A stretch of 64,000 nucleotides of DNA, taken from positions 620,001-684,000 of the forward strand of contig NZ_OZ251603.1 in assembly GCF_965243865.1 (NCBI RefSeq), written 5' to 3'. The notes under the pieces were generated by a model. It made no database searches. It saw nothing but the letters and a program-made list of their open reading frames with translations, and was not told the origin of the DNA. This stretch comes from Hyphomicrobium_A sp965243865 (GTDB lineage Bacteria; Pseudomonadota; Alphaproteobacteria; Rhizobiales; Hyphomicrobiaceae). Shown here piece after piece: positions 1 through 8,096 of this stretch. Positions within the stretch are counted from its first letter, which is position 1; the number at the start of each line of letters is the position of its first letter. Both the position numbers and the translations under genes were made by a program.

Positions 1-410
1 ACCCGCCAAGAGTTCCTCAACGAAACAACCCGGCCGCGATTCTAGCGGTAAGTTCTTCGTCCACTTTGGAGTCCAAGCGGACGTGGACGGGCACGTAGTC
101 GTGAGGATGCCGATGCACGCGCTAATGTCGGCTTCCTCGGCATTGCGACAATCGCGTCGCCTTGTCGGCTCCAAGCCCGGTCCACCAGGGCGCGCGGACT
201 GGCGTCGCAGTTGTCAAGGATATCTTGACCACTGCGCCACTTGTCGCTGCGTTTGAGAACGCAGGCGCCATCTCAGCAGAAGTCGTCGATGCATGAACGC
301 CCTTTGTCCTGCGAACGGCGTGCATGGCAGCCAGCCAAAGGTTTACGGATAGCCGGCAATCAACCTCAGCGTCTCGGCAAGCCGACGCGCGTCTGCGCCA
401 GCTCGGCGTA
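1..410. other. no recognisable gene
   Basis: Short open frames exist on both strands, but none has a credible start, ribosome site or family resemblance. No structured RNA or repeat was noticed. The stretch probably continues the decayed DNA seen just to its right. Confidence 0.4.
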
Positions 411-736
411 TCAAAGGAAAGCGAGACAGTGCTCCAACTCCGAGCGGCTGATGGCGAGCTCGGGCCGCCTTCCTGATCGTCCCGCCAATTCCCACGCGAA
501 AGCTTGATAACCTAATGGCTCGAAGGGCGGACGCTGGTCCAAGGCGGCATAGAGTGTGACGAGCCACCGACCAGATTCCGTTCGCAAGCCGTTGGTCGAA
601 TGAGCCAGGTTCTGCAAGCGATCGACTCGCAATCGACCACCGCAACCTCAATGGGATAGCTTCCCGGCCCGAGGGCCGAGGCTTCGAGCCCACTTCGTCG
701 GCGCTTGTCACGATACCGAGGATCGTTGGGTCGCAA
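411..736 (-). pseudogene. decayed DEDD-type 3'-5' exonuclease fragment
   Basis: Two minus-strand frames together resemble an RNase T-like (DEDD) exonuclease. One frame (512-736) has EASALGPGSYPIEVAVVD, which matches the first exonuclease motif plus the following strand, and LIRPTA further on. Another frame (411-632) continues with GRWLVTLYAALDQRPPFEP, resembling the helical region that follows motif II. Neither frame is intact: the first acidic residue of the motif is missing, there is a frame change near position 640, and no proper start is seen. It is probably the relic of a gene broken in this accessory region. Recognition is from memory of the family, so confidence is modest. Confidence 0.4.
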
Positions 737-847
737 CCGGTTCGCCCCGTCAGTCCTTCAGCACACTACTCTGAAAGGCTGTTTGTGTGCGTTTTTTCCC
801 CAGCATCGCGCAGGGTGGCGGTAGCAGAATCGGAGGACCGCGGATAG

Positions 848-1759
848 TTGGGGTTTATGGTCCGTAATTTCGAGATCGGCATATTCGTCATAAACCTCGA
901 TCGCAGCGCCTCGCGTATGCGCTCGATGGAGCGCCAGCTTTCCTCGTTCAACCTCAACTTCACACGCATCAGAGCGGTGGACGGCGATCGGGACGACATC
1001 ACCAGCGAGATGGCCGGTGCCGGCCTAAAGCTCGGTGAGGTCAATGGACGCCCTCTGGGACCGCGGGAGATCGGTTGCTATCTGAGCCACATCAAGGCGT
1101 TCCGCGCCATGAAGCGAGCCAACCTCGAGGCTGCGTGCATCCTGGAGGATGATGTCGAGCTGGGGGCCAACTTCCCTTTAGCCCTTCGATGTCTTTCACA
1201 ACATTGCACGGATAATATCGTCGCCAAGCTGGAGCCATGGCCGAAGCCGCGCCTTGGCGTGATTGTCGGCCGCGCTGGAGACCACCGAACGATCTACTCT
1301 CCGCAAGGGCTCATCGAGACGGGTGCTTATTTCGTCACGCAGACCGCCATCGATGCAATGCCTGATTTACAGACGATCACGGAGCCGTTCGACCACGCGC
1401 TTTTTGCCGACCGGCAGACCGGACCATTAGTAGTCACAGTTTCGCCTGCGGCAGCCAAGCAATCCGATCGTTTTCAAAGCCTGATCAAAGTCGATCGCGA
1501 ATTGGGCCGCGCAACTCAGCGGCGCATGCCTCGACTTCAGCGCGAACTTTGCCGGCCGTTCATTCAGCTGTCTGAATTTGTCCGGGCAATCGTACGCGTC
1601 TATGAACGCCTCGGCATCAAGGCCGTCTTAGATCTCCGTTACAGACGAGTTCTGACCGGCGCGGTGCCCGCAGCCGGAGGAGCGATCAGCCGCGCTGCAA
1701 GGCCAAGCTGGCCACCCCGGATCAGCGCTCAGCCAGCATTCCGCGGAGACCGCTTGTGA
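848..1759 (+). CDS. glycosyltransferase family 25 protein
   Basis: A probable glycosyltransferase of family 25, the LPS/LOS sugar transferases, which move a sugar from a nucleotide donor onto a growing surface glycan in the cytoplasm. The N-terminus gives the family opening FVINLDRSASRM, followed by EIGCYLSH near residues 75-82 and ACILEDDVEL with the acidic EDD at 100-102. The protein has 303 residues; the part after about residue 200 is Arg-rich and less conserved. A TTG start at 848 lies 11 bases after GGAGG (832-836); an in-frame ATG at 857 is the alternative. The next gene overlaps its end by 4 bases, so the two are probably translated together. The acceptor and sugar cannot be told. Confidence 0.8.
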   Translation: MGFMVRNFEIGIFVINLDRSASRMRSMERQLSSFNLNFTRIRAVDGDRDDITSEMAGAGLKLGEVNGRPLGPREIGCYLSHIKAFRAMKRANLEAACILEDDVELGANFPLALRCLSQHCTDNIVAKLEPWPKPRLGVIVGRAGDHRTIYSPQGLIETGAYFVTQTAIDAMPDLQTITEPFDHALFADRQTGPLVVTVSPAAAKQSDRFQSLIKVDRELGRATQRRMPRLQRELCRPFIQLSEFVRAIVRVYERLGIKAVLDLRYRRVLTGAVPAAGGAISRAARPSWPPRISAQPAFRGDRL

Positions 1760-2772
1760 CATCTATTGCCCCGGTCATGCGTCTGCGGGAAACCGTTGAT
1801 CACTTCCTATCGCAGTTCCGCGGCCAGCGCATTTTGCTCTACCCCAATCCCGGGAATGCGGGCGACTGCCTCATTCTGACCGGTACTGTTGCCGCCCTGG
1901 ATAGGGCGGGCGTCCAATACTCCGTCATCCCGAGGCAAGCCGATGTTACAGGGGCGACGGTTCTAGTCGGAGGTGGCGGCAATTTGGTGCCGCTCTATCG
2001 TGATATCAGCGACGCGCTGGAGCGGTTTCTACCTCGCGCTGCGCGGATTGTCATATTGCCCCACACAATCCGCGGTCACTCCCGTCTGCTGCGGCGCTTC
2101 AATGAGCGCGTCGTAGTGCTTTGCCGGGAAGCAGAGAGCCTGAAGTACGTGAGGCGAATCAACCCGCATGTTGAAACCGCGCTCGGCCATGACATGGCAT
2201 TTCACATCGATGCAGAGCACCTGCTCGCTCGCACCGACCTGACGGTGAGGGCGATGCCGATTATCGAAGCCAGCCTTGCGACCGCTGGATTGTCTCTGGA
2301 CTCGATGCGTGCCATGCCGCGGGTTCGCTTTATGCGGACAGATATTGAAAGTACGGGAACTTGTTCTGCGGGCCACATGGATCTCTCCGCAACACTCGGA
2401 GGTGTGAGTTGCGTTGCCAGTGCAGAGATCACGACCTTCACCCTTCTCAAGATCGTCTCAACCGCGCGCCACATCGAGACAGATCGACTGCATGTCGCCA
2501 TAGCTGCAGCCTTATGCGGCGTACCATGCGATCTACACGACAACAGCTATGGGAAAAACGGCGCGGTCTTTGCCGCTTCGCTCAGCAGCTTTGCCAATGT
2601 CCGACTTGTCGAAAGTTCTCGGCCGGCGAACGCGTGGGACCGGCTCACTCCTGACGAGCGGAGGTTGAGCCTACGCAGAGATCTGCGCCCCAAGCGCATC
2701 GTGAAGCGCATCGGCTTCTGGGCCCGGCGGCTGGAAGGTATGGTTTCCAATTCGATGTCGTCGAGGCATTAG
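1756..2772 (+). CDS. polysaccharide pyruvyl transferase family protein
   Basis: A 338-residue member of the polysaccharide pyruvyl transferase family (PssK/CsaB-like), enzymes that transfer pyruvate from PEP as a ketal onto a sugar of an exopolysaccharide. The N-terminus has LLYPNPGNAGDCLI followed by VLVGGGGNLVPLY, the nucleotide-fold pattern of the family, and the C-terminal half contains ETDRLHVAIAAALCG, the characteristic His-bearing block. Translation starts at GTG inside the stop region of the glycosyltransferase (GTGA overlap), which suggests an operon. No signal peptide or membrane segment is present, so it should act in the cytoplasm. Family assignment is firm; the substrate is unknown. 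Confidence 0.8.
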   Translation: MTSIAPVMRLRETVDHFLSQFRGQRILLYPNPGNAGDCLILTGTVAALDRAGVQYSVIPRQADVTGATVLVGGGGNLVPLYRDISDALERFLPRAARIVILPHTIRGHSRLLRRFNERVVVLCREAESLKYVRRINPHVETALGHDMAFHIDAEHLLARTDLTVRAMPIIEASLATAGLSLDSMRAMPRVRFMRTDIESTGTCSAGHMDLSATLGGVSCVASAEITTFTLLKIVSTARHIETDRLHVAIAAALCGVPCDLHDNSYGKNGAVFAASLSSFANVRLVESSRPANAWDRLTPDERRLSLRRDLRPKRIVKRIGFWARRLEGMVSNSMSSRH

Positions 2773-2809
2773 CGCGCGCGATCTGTGCACAACGAAAGGC
2801 AATTTACCG

Positions 2810-3976
2810 TTGGCCTTGCTTCATGTAGACGTCTCTGATGACGGATTGCGCCGCGAATTGCGGTGCGACGAACTCATGCGGCCAATTTGGTTCGAGTTCC
2901 CAGCTTCGCTCCCGCCTCCCCGCCTCGTCCACAGGGACTTCGCGCTCCTAGCGGCGCTGCCTCTGGCAATGAATGCCGGCGTGGATCTGGAGACTGACTT
3001 TACCGTCGATGCAGATCTCCTCGATGGAGTTGATCACTACCAGGACGTCTGGCACGCTTGGCGGCCGGATCTATTTCGCAAGAAGATCAAAATCACGGTG
3101 ACTGGGGAGCGATCTTGTGCGCCACCAGCATCGCGAACGGACGCTGCAGTCTGTGCTTATTCCGCCGGCGTCGACAGCACCTTCACGCTTGCGCGACACG
3201 TCACGGGCGCCGCAGGCAGGGGCGCACGCAGACTGCAGTCTGCCGTGATGGTGCATGGGTTCGATATGCCGCTTGATGCCGCCGATGGATTCCGGTCGCT
3301 GTATCACCAGGGCAAGTCGATAACGGACCAGTTCGGGGTATCGCTGTTTCCAGTTAAGACAAACTGGCGACAGGCTGTCCGCAATTGGGAGATGACGTTC
3401 GCGGCAGGGTTAGCGGCAACCCTGCACCAGTTCTCGGGCACCCACGGCACGGGGCTCATTGCGACCGAAGAGAGCTATGCAAACTCGATTGCAGTGTGGG
3501 GCAACAGCTTTTGGACGGACCGCTTCTTCTCTAGCTCCGGCTTTCGCATTGAATCGGACGGGGGTGCCTTCGATCGCATCGAGCGCGTGAAGTTCTTGTC
3601 CAAGCATCCGTCTGCAATTCCGCACTTGCGGGTATGCTGGGCTGGTCCGCGAAACGGGGAGAACTGCGGTATTTGCCCAAAGTGCGTCCTTACCAAACTC
3701 AATTTCGTCATCGCCAAAGTTCCAGAACCGTGGCCTTTCCCACAGGGCCTGACCTACGATCTCATCCGCGATATGCCGATTATCACGCCATGGCAGGCAA
3801 AGTTCCTTGGCATCATCTTGGCCAAGCTCGAGGAGGATCAACCAGTCAATCGAGGTCTCGTTGCCACTGTCAGGGAAAGGCTCGCTAGACTTGGTCCCGA
3901 CGCATCAAACCTAAGCAGGAAGTCCCGAAGCAGAATATCTGCGCCCAAGTGGCTGCGATCATTCACTAGCCATTGA
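2810..3976 (+). CDS. QueC-like PP-loop ATPase (adenine nucleotide alpha hydrolase fold)
   Basis: A 388-residue protein with the PP-loop SAGVDSTF at residues 118-125, which binds ATP pyrophosphate in QueC, asparagine synthetase and thiouridylases. Near the C-terminus four cysteines, C276 and C286-x2-C289-x2-C292, match the zinc site of QueC (7-cyano-7-deazaguanine synthase). About 100 N-terminal residues are not part of QueC. There are no other queuosine genes here, so it is unlikely to make preQ0 for tRNA. It follows the glycan genes by 37 bases and precedes Hachiman by 370. Related proteins occur in sugar-biosynthesis loci, and QueC-like proteins also occur in defence systems (QatC, CBASS Cap9). 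The TTG start is the first in frame, behind GAAAGG. Confidence 0.65.
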   Translation: MALLHVDVSDDGLRRELRCDELMRPIWFEFPASLPPPRLVHRDFALLAALPLAMNAGVDLETDFTVDADLLDGVDHYQDVWHAWRPDLFRKKIKITVTGERSCAPPASRTDAAVCAYSAGVDSTFTLARHVTGAAGRGARRLQSAVMVHGFDMPLDAADGFRSLYHQGKSITDQFGVSLFPVKTNWRQAVRNWEMTFAAGLAATLHQFSGTHGTGLIATEESYANSIAVWGNSFWTDRFFSSSGFRIESDGGAFDRIERVKFLSKHPSAIPHLRVCWAGPRNGENCGICPKCVLTKLNFVIAKVPEPWPFPQGLTYDLIRDMPIITPWQAKFLGIILAKLEEDQPVNRGLVATVRERLARLGPDASNLSRKSRSRISAPKWLRSFTSH

Positions 3977-4346
3977 GCAGCGCGCGCCTGAGGCAGCGGA
4001 AGGTATACTCTTTCAGACATGCAGATCGTCGTCAGCAAGAGCGTTTTGCTAAATCGACGCACGTCGCTTTGCCGAGTTAGCGGATGTCAGCCGAAAGCAG
4101 TCATCAGGCAAGTGACTTGCTCCGCGGTTTGGCCGCTCGAGCTCCAACAGCGGAATAGGGACATGTGTCCCTCGGGACACGTGCAGACGTCGACCGCTAG
4201 CTAGCGCAGGTCCCTCTCCCCCGGACGTTTGCCGAGTTCCAGCATTCTTATCGGACGACACCTCGTGCGAATCGTTCCGTTCCGCTAAGGCTGTCAATAG
4301 TCCCAGTGGAGGCAGTGCTGCGTTTCGCGGAACGGATTGCGATTGA
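3977..4346. other. intergenic region ahead of hamA
   Basis: 370 bases with no convincing gene. It contains a 14-bp palindrome at 4158-4171 followed by a second GGGACA half at 4174, which may be a regulatory site for the defence operon. A short plus-strand frame at 4019-4204 has no ribosome site or family likeness. Confidence 0.5.
4158..4171. repeat. perfect palindrome upstream of hamA
   Basis: GGGACATGTGTCCC reads the same on both strands; GGGACACGTG (4174-4183) repeats one arm three bases later. It sits 176 bases before hamA. It could be an operator or a small hairpin; there is no regulator gene beside it. Confidence 0.4.
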
Positions 4347-5366
4347 ATGGATTCGCTCAATCCTTCTGATGACCAGGCTTCGATAACGCCGGGCGTAGCC
4401 TCGCCCGACGGAGGCGGCGCGCTGAAATCTGCGATCGCAGCAATGCTAGGGGATCATTCCGGGCTGGCTGCGCGGATCCGAATTTTGGAGCATACGTACG
4501 CGAGCGGCCACGCGCGCACCCGCATTCGCGTCCATTATCTAGCCTTCAGGGACGGCAAGCCAACGCTGGATGCACTGGTTGAGGCGCTTGAACCGAAACT
4601 GGTCGGCTTCTGTCTTCCGCGCACCGAGATCAATGAGACGCTCGGTCAGATCGATACGCTGACCCAGCAGCAGGTGCTGGAGCGGCTCAGCGCACTCGCC
4701 GGACGGGCGCGGCGCCTCTTTATTAAGACAAGGGCCGCTACGGGTCGCAGCGGTGAAGCCGGCGAGCTGCTGCTCTATTTGCTGACCGAGTGGGTGCTGG
4801 CTGCGCCGCAACTCATTGCCAAGATGAGCCTGAAGACCAATTCGCAGATGCCAGTGCATGGCTCCGATGGCATTCACATCCGCTATGATGAGGCTGCGCA
4901 GACGGTGCTGCTGTTCTGGGGAGAGGCCAAGGTTCATCAATCGATCAATAAGGCGATCGACGCCGCGGCAACCTCCATGGCGACGTTCTTCCGCGATCAA
5001 CTGGCCGCAGAGATCGTGCTCGTCAAAGCTCACCATCATATGGCGGATCTGTCCAGTGAGGCGCGCGAAGCCCTGCTCAGTTACCTCGACCCTTATTCGG
5101 AGAAGTCGAACTCTCGTAAAGACATCTCGACATGCTTGATCATGTTCGACTTTGATGGGGCGCTCGAACAGCACGCGCCGGAGAACCGCGAGACTGCGTT
5201 CCGAGCGGCGTTGCTCTCGGCTATCGAGGCGGCGATCGCCGAGTTCGACGCGGCGGCGACCTCTGCCGGGATAGACCAGCACAATGTCGAGCTCTTCTTC
5301 CTGCCGGTGCCATCTGTCGACGATTTCAGGCGGACCTTCCAGAAGCTGATTGGATGGCCTGAATGA
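4347..5366 (+). CDS. hamA: Hachiman defence protein HamA (DUF1837 nuclease)
   Basis: A 339-residue protein matching HamA, the nuclease subunit of the Hachiman anti-phage system. Known biology: HamA (DUF1837) is held inactive by the helicase HamB and degrades DNA when HamB senses damaged or invading DNA. Visible here is a PD-(D/E)XK-like core: E140 in GEAGELL, D174 in GSDGIHIRYDE, and E193-x-K195 in LFWGEAKVH, with helical stretches on both sides. The ATG at 4347 is the first of the frame. The end overlaps hamB by 4 bases (ATGA), so the two are translationally coupled as in known Hachiman pairs. The order hamA then hamB is the standard one. Confidence 0.85.
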   Translation: MDSLNPSDDQASITPGVASPDGGGALKSAIAAMLGDHSGLAARIRILEHTYASGHARTRIRVHYLAFRDGKPTLDALVEALEPKLVGFCLPRTEINETLGQIDTLTQQQVLERLSALAGRARRLFIKTRAATGRSGEAGELLLYLLTEWVLAAPQLIAKMSLKTNSQMPVHGSDGIHIRYDEAAQTVLLFWGEAKVHQSINKAIDAAATSMATFFRDQLAAEIVLVKAHHHMADLSSEAREALLSYLDPYSEKSNSRKDISTCLIMFDFDGALEQHAPENRETAFRAALLSAIEAAIAEFDAAATSAGIDQHNVELFFLPVPSVDDFRRTFQKLIGWPE

Positions 5367-7924
5367 TCAATGAGCTAGGTGAACGGATCTGGAAGAACTC
5401 AGAGTTCCATCGCGAGCGCGAAGGACTGTACACGGAATGGCTTCAGAGAGAGCTGAAGACGGCGCCGACAACGGCGCTGTCAGACGTAGCTCTGATACGG
5501 CTGTTGCGCTCGGCAGCCGTGCTGGCTCTATCCAGCGATGGCAACCGGCGTGATGCGGCGTATCGCATCGCGGCCTCGTCGTTCGATCTGCGCCGGGCGA
5601 CGCATCCAGGTGCGTCAGCTATCGCCAATGTCATTCTCAGCCGACTGGGAAACTTTCCGGCCATCGATCTCGTCAACGGCATTGGCGATGTGTCGGCCTT
5701 CACGCCGACGACCCTGCTGACAGAAGAGCAGGACCGTCGCACCAAGAACGAGGTGAAGGTCTCCGGCAAGACAACTACGTTCACAGATTTTCAGCGGGAG
5801 CTCTGGAGCGATCTGCAATCGGGAGCCTCCGTCGGCGTTTCGGCGCCGACCTCTGCCGGTAAGTCGTTTGTTGTGCTGACGCATTTACAAGAGCGGGCGA
5901 AGATCGGCGGCGCTTTTCGCGCGGTCTATCTGGTTCCCTCGAGGGCGCTCATCACTCAGATTGCGGACAGCATTTCGACGTGGGCTCTGCGCTTGGCGGA
6001 AAACCCTGTCGCGCTGCTGACGATGCCTCTGTCCGCCGAGATGCCGTTGCCAGACAGATCCATCTTCGTGTTCACACAAGAGCGCCTGCACTTGACGCAG
6101 ATCAACCATCCGACTCTGAGCTTCGATCTGATCGTGGTCGACGAGGCGCATGCCATTGCAGAAGCACCGCGCGGTATCTTGCTGGCTGCTGCTCTGGACG
6201 AGGCGCTGCGGCGCAACCCGAATGCCCAAGTGCTTTTTGCAAGCCCGAACGTGTCCAACACCGAGGTGTACGGCTCCTATTTCAGATTGCAGGGGTTCAG
6301 AGCCCGGACAACGACGGCCAAAGCGGTCGCACAAAACATCCTGTTCGTCGACTCACCGCCCGCTCGCAAGAAGCTTGTGAGCATACGCACGCAACGATCC
6401 GACCCGGCAGCAACAGTCGCCCATGTGGAGCTCGCCAAGCGTCCAACGACTACACGGGCCAAGCTGATCTCTGTCTCTCTTGCCCTCGGCGGCGGTGCTC
6501 CGTCGCTTGTGTACGCAAACGGGCCTGACATTGCTGAAAAGGTCGCCGCCGGCCTGGCTGAAGGCCTGCCGGAAGAGGAGGAGAATGGCACTCTTAAAGA
6601 GCTGGCAGACTTCATCGAAGAAGCCGTCCACGCCGAGTATGCACTCGCCTCCGCGATACGCCGCCGCGTGGGTTTTCACTACGGGCGTATTCCGGCCCCT
6701 GTTCGCAAAGCGGTCGAGATCGCGTTTAGCGACGGCAGTCTGCAGTATCTCGTCACGACGAGCACATTGCTGCAGGGTGTCAACTTCCCGGCCAAGAACC
6801 TCTTCATTTGTGATCCGCGCCAGGGGGACAGCAACGCGATGCGCGCGGTGGATTTCTGGAATCTGGCGGGACGCGCGGGTCGTCTCGGCAAGGAATTCCA
6901 GGGCAACGTCTTCCTCATTGATTACGAGACGTGGAAAGCCAAGCCGCTGGACGCGAGCCGCGCTATTGAGATCGAACCTGCCGCTGTGCAGCAAGTCGAT
7001 AGCCGAAAGGCCGAACTAGTCGACTGCATCCGGGAGACGAATCCACAACAGGAGCTCCCAAAAACGGACGGGCTCGAGGGGATCTTCACACAACTCCTCA
7101 TCGACCTGAAGCAGGGGCGCATTGAGCAATCGCTGGCGCGGTTGTCGCCGGCAGGCGGGTTGGAAGATGTCGAAGCCGCTCTGGTTGATGCGGACAAGAT
7201 CATCACGCTTCCTGTCTCGGTTCTTCAGCAGTCTCCAACGATTTCGGCGCACCGGCAACAGAGATTGTACGCCTGCCTCAAGCAAAGAATGGCCGGCAGA
7301 CCAACAAACATCGTCACGAGCTATATTCCCGAACACCCGCGTGGCGGCTCGGACCCTTACAAATCGTACTCGGATATTTTCAAGATCTGCCATTCCGAGC
7401 TGCTTGGATATCCTGCGAAGGACAAGCGCCACACGCGCTTTGCCGTCATTGCCCTGCAGTGGATGTGCGGTGAGCCGCTTCCGACCATCATCGATGCGGG
7501 TCGCAAGTATGCGCCGGACAAGAAGATGGGAAGCCATATTCGCGGCGTGCTGCACGACATAGAGCACGACATCAGATTCACCTATGTGCGGCTGATGACG
7601 TGCTACATGGCGGTGCTGACGGAGATCCTGAATGAAACCGGGCGCTCGGATCTTGCGGCGACGATCCCGAATATCCCGCTCTACCTGGAGATGGGCGAGT
7701 GCAGAAAGCCGGCCATCGCGCTGATGGCGGTAGGGCTGTCGCGTATGGCAGCCTCGAGGATCCTGCCAAACATGCCATCAAACTTAGAGACCGTCGACGA
7801 CGTCCGGCGGTGGCTTCTGTCAGTTGACCCTACGACGCTCAATTTGCCTGCCATATTGCAGGGTGAGGTCCTGCGGGCACTTGGTATCCCGGCAAAAGAA
7901 GGACCCGGCCAAAGAGCATCGTGA
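5363..7924 (+). CDS. hamB: Hachiman defence helicase HamB
   Basis: An 853-residue superfamily 2 (DEAD/DEAH, Ski2-like) helicase, the DNA-sensing partner of HamA. Motif I is APTSAGKSF around residues 160-168, motif II is VVDEAH around 257-262, motif III appears as LFASPN near 293-298, and motif VI as NLAGRAGRLG near 500-509. Between them lies TSTLLQGVNFPAKN, the typical motif V region of Ski2-type helicases. The remaining 340 residues form a helical C-terminal part with no enzyme motif that I recognise. It begins inside the stop of hamA. All helicase motifs are intact, so the system looks functional. A hairpin about 100 bases after the stop may end the transcript. Confidence 0.85.
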   Translation: MINELGERIWKNSEFHREREGLYTEWLQRELKTAPTTALSDVALIRLLRSAAVLALSSDGNRRDAAYRIAASSFDLRRATHPGASAIANVILSRLGNFPAIDLVNGIGDVSAFTPTTLLTEEQDRRTKNEVKVSGKTTTFTDFQRELWSDLQSGASVGVSAPTSAGKSFVVLTHLQERAKIGGAFRAVYLVPSRALITQIADSISTWALRLAENPVALLTMPLSAEMPLPDRSIFVFTQERLHLTQINHPTLSFDLIVVDEAHAIAEAPRGILLAAALDEALRRNPNAQVLFASPNVSNTEVYGSYFRLQGFRARTTTAKAVAQNILFVDSPPARKKLVSIRTQRSDPAATVAHVELAKRPTTTRAKLISVSLALGGGAPSLVYANGPDIAEKVAAGLAEGLPEEEENGTLKELADFIEEAVHAEYALASAIRRRVGFHYGRIPAPVRKAVEIAFSDGSLQYLVTTSTLLQGVNFPAKNLFICDPRQGDSNAMRAVDFWNLAGRAGRLGKEFQGNVFLIDYETWKAKPLDASRAIEIEPAAVQQVDSRKAELVDCIRETNPQQELPKTDGLEGIFTQLLIDLKQGRIEQSLARLSPAGGLEDVEAALVDADKIITLPVSVLQQSPTISAHRQQRLYACLKQRMAGRPTNIVTSYIPEHPRGGSDPYKSYSDIFKICHSELLGYPAKDKRHTRFAVIALQWMCGEPLPTIIDAGRKYAPDKKMGSHIRGVLHDIEHDIRFTYVRLMTCYMAVLTEILNETGRSDLAATIPNIPLYLEMGECRKPAIALMAVGLSRMAASRILPNMPSNLETVDDVRRWLLSVDPTTLNLPAILQGEVLRALGIPAKEGPGQRAS

Positions 7925-8026
7925 TGTGGGGTGCGGATACCTTACGCCGTGATCAAGCTGATCGAGGCGGGCGTCGATCTCGCGACGCGCTAAGACGCCG
8001 AGGTCGGCTGGTGGACCACACATAGC

Positions 8027-8050
8027 GCGTAGGGCTTCGCCCTTCTACGC
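8027..8050 (+). terminator. hairpin downstream of hamB
   Basis: GCGTAG and CTACGC pair around a shorter GGC-TTC-GCC stem, with a three-base bulge (CTT). It lies between hamB and the next gene and has no clear T-run, so it may be a weak or Rho-assisted terminator. Confidence 0.35.
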
Positions 8051-8096
8051 TTCCAATCGAGGAATCGGGCGTTATGCGCATGGAGCAGAGGGTAAA

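Noticed and set aside
4019..4204. Small plus-strand gene before hamA
   Set aside because: No ribosome site, no family likeness, and the palindrome lies inside it, which fits a regulatory gap better.
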